Origin: Rhodococcus sp. (in: high G+C Gram-positive bacteria)
GTDB lineage: Bacteria > Actinomycetota > Actinomycetes > Mycobacteriales > Mycobacteriaceae
Length of the DNA: 6,247 nucleotides
Assembly (NCBI GenBank): GCA_012515885.1
Contig: JAAYXN010000311.1
Span: forward strand, 1 to 6,247
Reading direction: 5' to 3'
In this document: positions 1 to 4,799 of the stretch, piece by piece
Numbering within the stretch: the stretch's first letter is position 1
How the letters are laid out: each line of letters begins with the position of its first letter
The notes under the pieces: generated by a model
What the model was told of the DNA's origin: nothing
What the model saw: only the letters and a program-made list of their open reading frames with translations
The model's database searches: none
Program-made: the position numbers and the translations under genes

Positions 1-91
1 CGAGGGCACAGTGAAGAGCCGCTGCGCGCGTGCTCGCAAAAAACTTGCCGTGACTCTCGAATACTTTCGCGATGAGGGGAACCGACGGTGA
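1..91 (+). CDS. sigM: ECF sigma factor, SigM-like, C-terminal end only (partial)
   Basis: Only the last 29 codons and a TGA stop (89-91) are in the window; base 1 belongs to a cut codon. The peptide begins EGTVKSRCARARKKLA, the typical recognition helix of region 4.2 in group 4 (extracytoplasmic function) sigma factors, which contacts the -35 promoter element. It ends in a short charged tail (LEYFRDEGNRR). On this fragment alone it could be any ECF sigma factor. The SigM assignment rests on the neighbours: in M. tuberculosis sigM is followed by its anti-sigma gene Rv3912, then trxB2, trxC, cwlM, Rv3916c, parB and parA, the same order as here. The role, inferred from the family, is to direct RNA polymerase to stress-response promoters when released from the downstream membrane anti-sigma factor. 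Confidence 0.85.
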   Translation, partial: EGTVKSRCARARKKLAVTLEYFRDEGNRR

Positions 92-116
92 CCCTACGAC
101 GTCCTATCCAAAGAGG

Positions 117-137
117 GGTTCGTGCTCCACACGAACC
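117..137 (+). promoter_or_regulatory. Hairpin between sigM and the anti-sigma gene
   Basis: GGTTCGTG (117-124) and CACGAACC (130-137) form a perfect 8-bp inverted repeat around a 5-nt loop. It lies in the 75-bp gap after the sigM stop and ends 12 nt before the Shine-Dalgarno sequence of the anti-sigma gene. No T-run follows, so it is not a standard terminator. It could be an mRNA element that sets the SigM to anti-sigma ratio, or a protein-binding palindrome. The pairing is seen directly; the function is inference. Confidence 0.5.
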
Positions 138-149
138 GGCGAGATGGGG

Positions 150-157
150 GAGGAGGT
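150..157 (+). promoter_or_regulatory. Strong ribosome binding site that fixes the anti-sigma start
   Basis: GAGGAGGT (150-157) is nearly a full complement of the 16S rRNA 3' end and stands 9 nt before ATG at 167. An upstream in-frame GTG at 122 would translate this purine run into a meaningless polyglycine stretch and would start inside the hairpin at 117-137. The ATG at 167 is therefore the better start. Confidence 0.8.
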
Positions 158-166
158 GGTGGCGCC

Positions 167-1009
167 ATGCCAACGAAGCATCCTGAGCCGCCACATGAGG
201 ACGGTGGCGACCATAGTGATGGACGCAGCACTAGCAGCACCAACGAGGAGGCCAGAATCAACGGGCTCCGCTATGGTCCACCGTTTTCGTCTGACGTTTT
301 AGCCGATTTTCATGCCGACGCGTTGTCGGACGACGACTCGGCGTACATACGGGCTCACCTGCATGAGGACCCAGCGGCCCAGGACATCCTGGCAGCCCTG
401 GACCGCGTCACTGCAGATCTGGGCACTGTCGGTCGTGATTTGTCGGTACAGACGGCAATCCCACCGGCTATCGCGGCCCGGATCAGCCAGTCGCTGGCTG
501 CTGAACGCGAACGCACCGGCGCTCCTGCCTCGGACCAGCCGTCTGGCGTGGTGGTGCCGTTCGCACGCAAGCAGCGTCGTATTGGGTTTGTGGCAGGCGG
601 CGTGTTCGCTGCGGCCGCTGCCGCGATCGTTGCAGTCGCCATCTCACCGCTGGGCAACCTCGGTGACGACGACAACGCCGATACGCCGCTCGTCGCCCAG
701 CCCACCGCTGAGCCGTCCACCCGGTTGGATATGACATCCGGTTTGGAAGGTGGCCAAATCATGGCGTTAATTGGCTCACGCGAACTTGGCGCTTTGGACG
801 CACCCGAGGTTCTCGCTGGCTGCCTGCAAGCAAACGGAATCGAACCCACACGAACGCCCCTCGGCTCCAAAGAAGTGCACTTCGACGGCCGTGACGGTGT
901 CCTCCTGATCCTGCCCGGCCCCAAGCCGCCACAGTTGACGGCGCTGGTCGTCGGCGACGAATGTGGCGTCGATAACGCCGACACCATCACCATTCGGGAC
1001 ATCGGATAG
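167..1009 (+). CDS. rsmA: Membrane anti-sigma factor for SigM (Rv3912/RsmA-like)
   Basis: The product is a 280-residue single-pass membrane protein, by context the partner that holds SigM inactive. The N-terminal cytoplasmic part (about residues 40-80) contains VLADFHADALSDDD then HLHEDPAAQDIL, which resembles the anti-sigma domain fold, but the zinc-binding HxxxCxxC cysteines are absent. A basic stretch (RKQRR, about 134-138) leads into one hydrophobic alanine-rich segment (about 139-160), placing the N-terminus inside. The external domain has exactly two cysteines (about 219 in AGCLQANG and 266 in DECGVD). From memory the M. tuberculosis protein has the same two-cysteine layout (a CL motif and a late HCS), so a conserved disulfide is plausible. 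ATG 167 is preferred over GTG 122 because of the ribosome binding site. It lies 75 bp after sigM and 138 bp before trxB. Confidence is high for a membrane anti-sigma factor and moderate for the symbol. Confidence 0.8.
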   Translation: MPTKHPEPPHEDGGDHSDGRSTSSTNEEARINGLRYGPPFSSDVLADFHADALSDDDSAYIRAHLHEDPAAQDILAALDRVTADLGTVGRDLSVQTAIPPAIAARISQSLAAERERTGAPASDQPSGVVVPFARKQRRIGFVAGGVFAAAAAAIVAVAISPLGNLGDDDNADTPLVAQPTAEPSTRLDMTSGLEGGQIMALIGSRELGALDAPEVLAGCLQANGIEPTRTPLGSKEVHFDGRDGVLLILPGPKPPQLTALVVGDECGVDNADTITIRDIG

Positions 1010-1038
1010 CGCCGCACACCGCCCACAGCTAGCGGCGC
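1009..1038 (+). terminator. Possible weak stem-loop after the anti-sigma gene
   Basis: GCGCCGC (1009-1015) and GCGGCGC (1032-1038) form a 7-bp all-GC stem around a 16-nt loop, starting at the last base of the anti-sigma stop codon. No T-run follows. It could partly separate sigM-rsmA transcription from trxBA, or protect the 3' end. In GC-rich DNA a stem of this size can arise by chance. Confidence 0.3.
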
Positions 1039-1049
1039 CCACCGGTCAG

Positions 1050-1075
1050 GGAACAACACCCTTTACCCTGGTGTT
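1050..1075 (+). promoter_or_regulatory. Putative ECF-type (SigM/SigH class) promoter of trxBA
   Basis: GGAACA (1050-1055, preceded by G) and GTT (1073-1075) are 17 nt apart. This fits the GGAAY-N16-20-GTT pattern known for disulfide-stress ECF sigma factors: mycobacterial and corynebacterial SigH/SigM and Streptomyces SigR. Thioredoxin genes are classic targets of that class. A start about 7 nt downstream would leave a leader of roughly 65 nt before trxB. TTGACC at 1074-1079 overlaps the putative -10 element and could be a -35 box for the housekeeping sigma factor, with only a weak TATGAG (1099-1104) 19 nt beyond it. The motif is seen; its use is inferred. Confidence 0.5.
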
Positions 1076-1076
1076 G
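1054..1076 (+). repeat. Inverted repeat nested in the trxB promoter region
   Basis: CAACACC (1054-1060) and GGTGTTG (1070-1076) are a perfect 7-bp inverted repeat with a 9-bp centre. It spans the spacer of the putative ECF promoter and overlaps both its elements. Outer bases GGTC (1044-1047) and GACC (1076-1079) could lengthen it with a bulge. No T-run follows, so an operator is more likely than a terminator, but no regulator is indicated. Confidence 0.35.
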
Positions 1077-1115
1077 ACCACTACGTATGCACTGCGCGTA
1101 TGAGCTCAACCCGCC

Positions 1116-1129
1116 GGGGTGTTTACCCC
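1116..1129 (+). promoter_or_regulatory. Short hairpin in the trxB leader
   Basis: GGGGT (1116-1120) and ACCCC (1125-1129) pair around the 4-nt loop GTTT. The hairpin ends 7 nt before the trxB Shine-Dalgarno sequence GGAAGG (1137-1142). It may affect translation or mRNA stability. The pairing is clear but short. Confidence 0.3.
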
Positions 1130-1147
1130 CACGACCGGAAGGCCCGC

Positions 1148-2137
1148 ATGACCACTCCTGAGACCATTCACGACGTCATTATCGTTGGTTCGGGACCTGC
1201 CGGGTACACGGCTGCCGTGTACGCGGCACGCGCTGAACTCAAGCCGCTTCTGTTTGAGGGCACCCAGTTTGGTGGTGCACTCATGACGACCACTGAGGTC
1301 GAAAACTTCCCCGGCTTCCGCAGCGGCATCATGGGACCGGATCTCATGGACGAAATGCGTGAGCAGGCAAAGCGTTTCGGCGCTGACATCCGCACTGAAG
1401 ACGTCGAAGAAATCGACCTGTCCGGTGCGGTCAAGAAGGTTGTTGTTGGCGACGAAGAACACCACGCTTACGCGATCATTCTCGCGATGGGTGCAGCGGC
1501 ACGCTACCTCGGCATCCCCGGTGAAGAAGAGCTCCTCGGCCGCGGCGTCAGCGCCTGCGCCACCTGCGACGGCTTCTTCTTCAAAGACCAAGACATCGTT
1601 GTTGTCGGTGGCGGCGACTCCGCCATGGAAGAGGCGACGTTCCTCACCAAGTTCGCACGCTCGGTCACCGTCGTGCACCGCCGCGACGAGTTCCGTGCCT
1701 CACGCATCATGCTTGAGCGCGCCAAAGACAACGACAAGATTCGCTTCGTGACCAACGCAACCCCCATCAAGGTGTTGGGCGAGAATTCGGTCACCGGCCT
1801 GGTTGTTCAGGACACCAAGACCGGCGAGGAAAGCACTCTCGACGTCACCGGCGTGTTCGTTGCCATCGGCCACGACCCACGCAGCGGACTGGTCAAGGGC
1901 CAGGTCGATATCGACGATGAGGGCTACGTCAAGGTGTCCTCACCGACCACCGCCACCTCCGTCGACGGCCTCTTCGCAGCTGGCGACCTCGTTGATCACC
2001 GGTACCGTCAGGCAATCACCGCAGCCGGTACCGGATGTTCAGCAGCTATCGACGTCGAGCGTTGGCTCGCGGACAACGGCGAGATCACCCGCAACACCGT
2101 CGCGGCCGCTGGTCAGCCTGTCGACGTCACTAGCTAA
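1148..2137 (+). CDS. trxB: Thioredoxin reductase (NADPH, FAD)
   Basis: This cytoplasmic flavoenzyme moves electrons from NADPH through FAD and a redox-active cysteine pair to thioredoxin, here encoded next door. The protein has 329 residues, normal for the family. In order: FAD dinucleotide-binding GSGPAG (14-19); TTTEVENFPGF (about 47-57); active-site CATC (137-140); NADPH-binding GGGDSAMEEA (154-163); the HRRDEFRAS segment (177-185) with arginines that contact the NADPH phosphate; and the closing FAD motif GLFAAGDL then ITAAGTGCSAA (274-300). All key residues are present. ATG 1148 is chosen because GGAAGG lies 5 nt upstream and the Rossmann fold starts a few residues later; an ATG at 1100 in the same frame would add 16 unconserved residues. 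It forms an operon with trxA, 41 bp downstream, probably driven by the ECF-type promoter at 1050-1075. Confidence 0.97.
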   Translation: MTTPETIHDVIIVGSGPAGYTAAVYAARAELKPLLFEGTQFGGALMTTTEVENFPGFRSGIMGPDLMDEMREQAKRFGADIRTEDVEEIDLSGAVKKVVVGDEEHHAYAIILAMGAAARYLGIPGEEELLGRGVSACATCDGFFFKDQDIVVVGGGDSAMEEATFLTKFARSVTVVHRRDEFRASRIMLERAKDNDKIRFVTNATPIKVLGENSVTGLVVQDTKTGEESTLDVTGVFVAIGHDPRSGLVKGQVDIDDEGYVKVSSPTTATSVDGLFAAGDLVDHRYRQAITAAGTGCSAAIDVERWLADNGEITRNTVAAAGQPVDVTS

Positions 2138-2178
2138 ACGCTTGACTCTTTCAATCTCATTGTTCGAGAGGAACTTTC

Positions 2179-2502
2179 GTGTCTAACACCATTACCGTCA
2201 CCGACGACTCCTTCCAGAAGGATGTCCTCGAAAGCAGCAAGCCTGTACTCGTCGACTTTTGGGCGACGTGGTGCGCACCCTGCAAGCTGATCGCCCCGGT
2301 TCTTGAAGAGATCGCTGGCGAGTACGCCGACAAGATCACCATCGCCAAGATCGATGTTGATGAGAACCCTGCCGCAGCACGGGAACATCAGGTCATGTCG
2401 ATCCCGACGATGATCCTGTTCAAGGACGGACAGCCCATCAACAAGGTTGTGGGCACCAAAGGCAAGGCCGCCTTGCTGAAGGAACTCGCCGACGTCCTCT
2501 GA
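2179..2502 (+). CDS. trxA: Thioredoxin
   Basis: This small cytoplasmic disulfide reductase has 107 residues, the standard length. The active site is WCAPC (31-35), followed by K36. VDFWAT (25-30) lies just before it, the buried Asp is at 26, and the cis-proline motif SIPT has P76. The C-terminus carries the conserved FKDGQPINKVVG segment (81-92). The site is CAPC in place of the textbook CGPC; the residue between the cysteines tunes redox potential, so a modest shift is possible, but the fold is complete. It starts with GTG, preceded at 6 nt by GAGAGGA (2166-2172). It follows trxB by 41 bp, so enzyme and substrate are co-transcribed, and transcription ends at the stem-loop at 2584-2623. In M. 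tuberculosis the gene at this place is called trxC. Confidence 0.97.
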   Translation: MSNTITVTDDSFQKDVLESSKPVLVDFWATWCAPCKLIAPVLEEIAGEYADKITIAKIDVDENPAAAREHQVMSIPTMILFKDGQPINKVVGTKGKAALLKELADVL

Positions 2503-2520
2503 TCGGGGTCGAAACGCTCA

Positions 2521-2560
2521 GCCAAATTGAGATATCTCTGCTTGGTAACGCCAAGTTGGC
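2521..2560 (+). repeat. Nested inverted repeats in the trxA 3' untranslated region
   Basis: GCCAA (2521-2525) can pair with TTGGC (2556-2560). Inside this outer stem are a perfect 10-bp palindrome GAGATATCTC (2529-2538) and a hairpin CTTGG (2541-2545) with CCAAG (2551-2555). Together they could fold as a branched structure just upstream of the terminator. Stems are only 5 bp, so stability is uncertain. It may protect the transcript 3' end. Confidence 0.3.
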
Positions 2561-2583
2561 AGGGCTCTTCCCGGTGCCACAAT

Positions 2584-2623
2584 AAGTCGATGCGCCACAG
2601 AACCTTGGGCGCATCGACTTTTT
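2584..2623 (+). terminator. Rho-independent terminator of the trxBA transcript
   Basis: AAGTCGATGCGCC (2584-2596) and GGCGCATCGACTT (2608-2620) form a perfect 13-bp stem around an 11-nt loop. The stem runs into TTTTT (2619-2623), then G and TTT. This is a textbook intrinsic terminator on the plus strand, 81 bp after the trxA stop. The opposite strand lacks a good T-run, so it works mainly in one direction. It implies that cwlM has its own promoter downstream. Confidence 0.9.
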
Positions 2624-2670
2624 GTTTCGGCGGCGGATTACCTATCTCACATCTGACCGCCACAGACCGG

Positions 2671-2679
2671 GGAGGAGGT
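2671..2679 (+). promoter_or_regulatory. Near-perfect Shine-Dalgarno sequence of a small ORF
   Basis: GGAGGAGGT sits 6 nt before the GTG at 2686. It is the strongest ribosome binding site on this strand downstream of the terminator, stronger than the one before cwlM, and is the main reason for calling the small ORF. Confidence 0.6.
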
Positions 2680-2685
2680 ACGCAC

Positions 2686-2805
2686 GTGAACGCAGTGACT
2701 GATGTGGCGATCAATTCGTGTGGACCAGAGCCACCCGGAACTCCCACTACACGCGACTCTCTGACACAATTAGTCGCACGCGCCGGTGTGCTCGATGTGT
2801 GCTGA
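2686..2805 (+). CDS. Unrecognised 39-residue small protein upstream of cwlM
   Basis: I do not recognise this gene. It opens with GTG 6 nt after the near-ideal ribosome binding site at 2671-2679 and ends at TGA 2803-2805. The peptide starts MNAVTDVAINSCGPEPPG, has a Pro/Thr-rich middle, then SLTQLVARAGVLDVC. It has cysteines at 12 and at the very last position, 39. No signal peptide or membrane segment is visible. It lies after the trx terminator, with 87 nt between its stop and the cwlM start, in the same direction, so it may share a transcript with cwlM or act as a leader peptide. The same frame stays open upstream to 2527, but that extension would run through the terminator and is not credible. 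Chance remains possible; conservation in relatives would decide. Confidence 0.45.
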   Translation: MNAVTDVAINSCGPEPPGTPTTRDSLTQLVARAGVLDVC

Positions 2806-2868
2806 ACCCATCGAATCAATGCCTCGCACCACCAGCCCGTCTGCTGCTCGCAGCGATTCCTGCACCTA

Positions 2869-2888
2869 ACCCCCACCAGGAAGGCCCG
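2869..2888 (+). repeat. Leader motif shared with trxB, just before cwlM
   Basis: ACCCCCAC (2869-2876), then 2 nt, then GGAAGGCCCG (2879-2888) precede the cwlM ATG. The trxB leader has the same two blocks, ACCCCCAC (1125-1132) and GGAAGGCCCG (1137-1146), 4 nt apart. GGAAGG is the ribosome binding site in both, so part of the match is expected; the flanking CCCG and the C-rich block are not. Confidence 0.35.
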
Positions 2889-2892
2889 AAGA

Positions 2893-4077
2893 ATGCATCG
2901 ACTCCGTCACGGTGACCGCGGACCGGCGGTTGCTGAGATCCGGAGCACGCTGACCGATCTTGGCTTCCTCCCAGGCAGCCACTCGGCAGAAGCCGGCGGA
3001 GCACGCTGGCTGGCAACAGATGCGGAATTCGATCCGTCGCTCGATCGCGCAGTCCGCGCCTTCCAGCAGCAGCGCGGCCTCCTCGTCGACGGAATCGTCG
3101 GGCCCACCACATACCGGTCCATCAAAGAAGCGTCCTACCGGCTCGGTGCCCGGACCCTGATTTATCAGCTCTCGGCACCCCTCTATGGCGACGACGTCGC
3201 AACCTTGCAGACCAGACTTCAAGACCTCGGGTTCTACTTCGGTCGCGTCGACGGATTTTTTGGTCCCCAAACCCACGAATCCCTCTCCGGCTTTCAGCGA
3301 GAAATCGGCTTGTCCGCCGACGGCATCTGCGGCCCCGCGACACTGCGCTCCCTTGAGCTGTTGGGTACCCGCGTCACTGGCGGTTCACCACACGCCATTA
3401 GCGAAGAAGAACTTGTTCGCCGCTCAGGCCCCCAACTCAGCGGAAAACGCATCGTCCTCGACCCAGGGCTTGGTGGCAGCAACCGTGGGCAGCGCGTCAC
3501 CTCCGATACGGGGGAGAGCATCTACGAAGCCGACATTTTGTGGGATCTCGCGCACCGTCTCGAAGGACGCATGGCCGCCACCGGGATGGAAACGTTCCTA
3601 TCGCATCCGCCGTCCGAGGACCCAACGGACGCTGAGCGTGCCTCGCGGGCAAATACTTTCGACGCCGACCTGACTATCTCGTTGCGCTGCGATGCCAACG
3701 CCAGCGCGTCAGCCAACGGCATCGCCAGCTTCCACTTCGGAAACTCACACGGATCGACATCGACGATCGGCCAGATCCTCAGTGGCCTGATTCAACGCGA
3801 GATCGTCGCACGCACCGGACTCCGCGACTGCCGCACCCACGGACGCACGTGGGATCTGCTGCGTCTCACCAACATGCCCACCGTGCAGGTGGACCTCGGC
3901 TACCTCACCAACGCCGGGGATGTCTCGGTGCTCACCAACCCCCGCATGCGTGACGCGATCGCCGAAGCAGTATTGGTGTCCGTCAAACGCCTGTATCTGT
4001 TGGGACGCGACGATCAGCCCACGGGAACGTTTACGTTCGCGGGTCTGCTTGCATCCGAGCTCGCCGCAGCTGACTAG
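2893..4077 (+). CDS. cwlM: CwlM: amidase-like cell-wall regulator, probably non-catalytic
   Basis: The protein has 394 residues. Two peptidoglycan-binding-like domains come first (about 3-80, with AVRAFQQQRGLLVDGIVGPTT; about 90-157, with GRVDGFFGPQT and GLSADGICGPAT), then an amidase_3 (N-acetylmuramoyl-L-alanine amidase) fold (about 185-370). The zinc motif DPGHGG reads DPGLGG here (Leu193), E212 is kept in YEADILWDLA, the SIHAN motif has become SLRCDAN (263-269), and the catalytic Glu position reads VDLGYLTN (Asp334). This argues against amidase activity. No signal peptide is visible, so it should be cytoplasmic. In mycobacteria CwlM is phosphorylated by PknB on a C-terminal threonine and then stimulates MurA, the first enzyme of peptidoglycan synthesis. 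The tail DDQPTGTFTFAGLL (373-386) keeps that segment, with threonines at 377, 379 and 381. ATG 2893 has AGGAAGG 8 nt upstream. The last 47 bp overlap the convergent gene. Confidence 0.93.
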   Translation: MHRLRHGDRGPAVAEIRSTLTDLGFLPGSHSAEAGGARWLATDAEFDPSLDRAVRAFQQQRGLLVDGIVGPTTYRSIKEASYRLGARTLIYQLSAPLYGDDVATLQTRLQDLGFYFGRVDGFFGPQTHESLSGFQREIGLSADGICGPATLRSLELLGTRVTGGSPHAISEEELVRRSGPQLSGKRIVLDPGLGGSNRGQRVTSDTGESIYEADILWDLAHRLEGRMAATGMETFLSHPPSEDPTDAERASRANTFDADLTISLRCDANASASANGIASFHFGNSHGSTSTIGQILSGLIQREIVARTGLRDCRTHGRTWDLLRLTNMPTVQVDLGYLTNAGDVSVLTNPRMRDAIAEAVLVSVKRLYLLGRDDQPTGTFTFAGLLASELAAAD

Positions 4078-4798
4078 ACGCGCCAACCCCAGCAGGCACC
4101 CGAGAATCCTGCGACGTCATGGTCAACGCTGCTGCCTCCAACAGTTGGAACAGGGCTGCTTCGACGTCTTCTTTCCACTCGTGGTCGCGGTGCAGCTCTA
4201 ACCGAAACCGGGGATAGCGGTGGTGCGGTGCCACCTCTTCGAACCCGAAGTCTTCCAAGAAATGCGCGTCGATCATGCAGTCCTCTTCCGAACAGGTCAG
4301 TGCCGCCGTCGCGGACGCGACCACGGCTGCCCCCGCGTCAGTGGGCAACGCTTCTGTCGATAGCGCGTCTCGGCGATAACCGAAAGCTTCCAGCGCGCGG
4401 ACGCCGCGGCGGATTAGGTCCGCAACGACAGCGCGAACGAGATCCCCACCTAAACGATCGATCTGAGTACCCGGCCCGACATGCAGACTCGTCAGCAACA
4501 CCGCGTCTGCACTGACTGGGGAAGTGGGGAACAAGCCAGCCCGCGGCACCATCCGAGGCGGCGCATACAGGGCGCTGCCCACCGGGTCGGATTCTTCATG
4601 CACGACCTGGCCGCACGTTCCCCACTCCAGCATGACCGTCGACAGCCATGCTTCCTTCTCAAACTCAGGGTCGTAAAAATCCTGGGACGCCAGCACAGCT
4701 TCCGGATCCATCTCCCAGAACACGCACCGTCGAACATGAAGAGATAAGGCATCCAACTCGTCGAGCGCTAGTGGAACAACCCGCGTAGAAAGGGACAC
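4031..4798 (-). CDS. GNAT-like acetyltransferase-family protein (Rv3916c-like)
   Basis: The 255-residue protein is of unknown substrate. It has the features I associate with the Rv3916c family at this locus: RRCVFWE (23-29) and FEKEAWLSTVMLEWG (46-60). The centre looks like a GNAT fold: strand VLLTSLHV (100-107), then GTQIDRLGGDLVRAVVADLI (110-129) in the place of the acetyl-CoA-binding loop and helix. FLEDFGFEEV (180-189) and HHRYPRFRLEL (192-202) resemble the closing GNAT motif. The acetyl-CoA loop is not a clean Q/RxxGxG/A, so activity is uncertain. GTG 4798 is chosen because GGGAAG lies 5 nt upstream and the protein then begins MSLSTRVVPL, as relatives do. An ATG at 4819 would overlap parB. 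Only 1 bp separates it from the parB stop, so it is the last gene of the parA-parB transcript. Its 3' end overlaps cwlM by 47 bp, tail to tail. Confidence 0.8.
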   Translation of the reverse strand: MSLSTRVVPLALDELDALSLHVRRCVFWEMDPEAVLASQDFYDPEFEKEAWLSTVMLEWGTCGQVVHEESDPVGSALYAPPRMVPRAGLFPTSPVSADAVLLTSLHVGPGTQIDRLGGDLVRAVVADLIRRGVRALEAFGYRRDALSTEALPTDAGAAVVASATAALTCSEEDCMIDAHFLEDFGFEEVAPHHRYPRFRLELHRDHEWKEDVEAALFQLLEAAALTMTSQDSRVPAGVGASSQLRRARMQADPRT

Positions 4799-4799
4799 T

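Noticed and set aside
122..166. Extended GTG start for the anti-sigma gene, adding 15 residues with polyglycine
   Set aside because: The glycine codons are the Shine-Dalgarno run itself, the GTG lies in a hairpin, and ATG 167 has ideal spacing.
1100..1147. Upstream ATG start for trxB
   Set aside because: It adds 16 residues before a Rossmann fold that normally begins close to the start, and ATG 1148 has its own ribosome binding site.
2683..2691. CACGTGAAC as a second parS half
   Set aside because: The left half does not match the parS consensus at all; it is part of the small ORF start region.
2761..2792. CTGACA with TGTGCT as a promoter for cwlM
   Set aside because: The -10 match is only 3 of 6 and the spacing is about 20 nt, so I do not call it. 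A cwlM promoter must exist downstream of the terminator but I cannot place it.
2388..2876. 162-codon minus-strand open frame across the trxA-cwlM gap
   Set aside because: It runs through trxA, the terminator and the small ORF, with no recognisable domain or ribosome binding site.
4025..4038. GAACGT-TT-ACGTTC inverted repeat at the cwlM/GNAT overlap
   Set aside because: It follows from repeated Thr-Phe codons (ACG TTT ACG TTC) and is short, so coding explains it.
4770..4776. GTGGAAC as a parS half-site
   Set aside because: No matching left arm is present; it lies in coding sequence.
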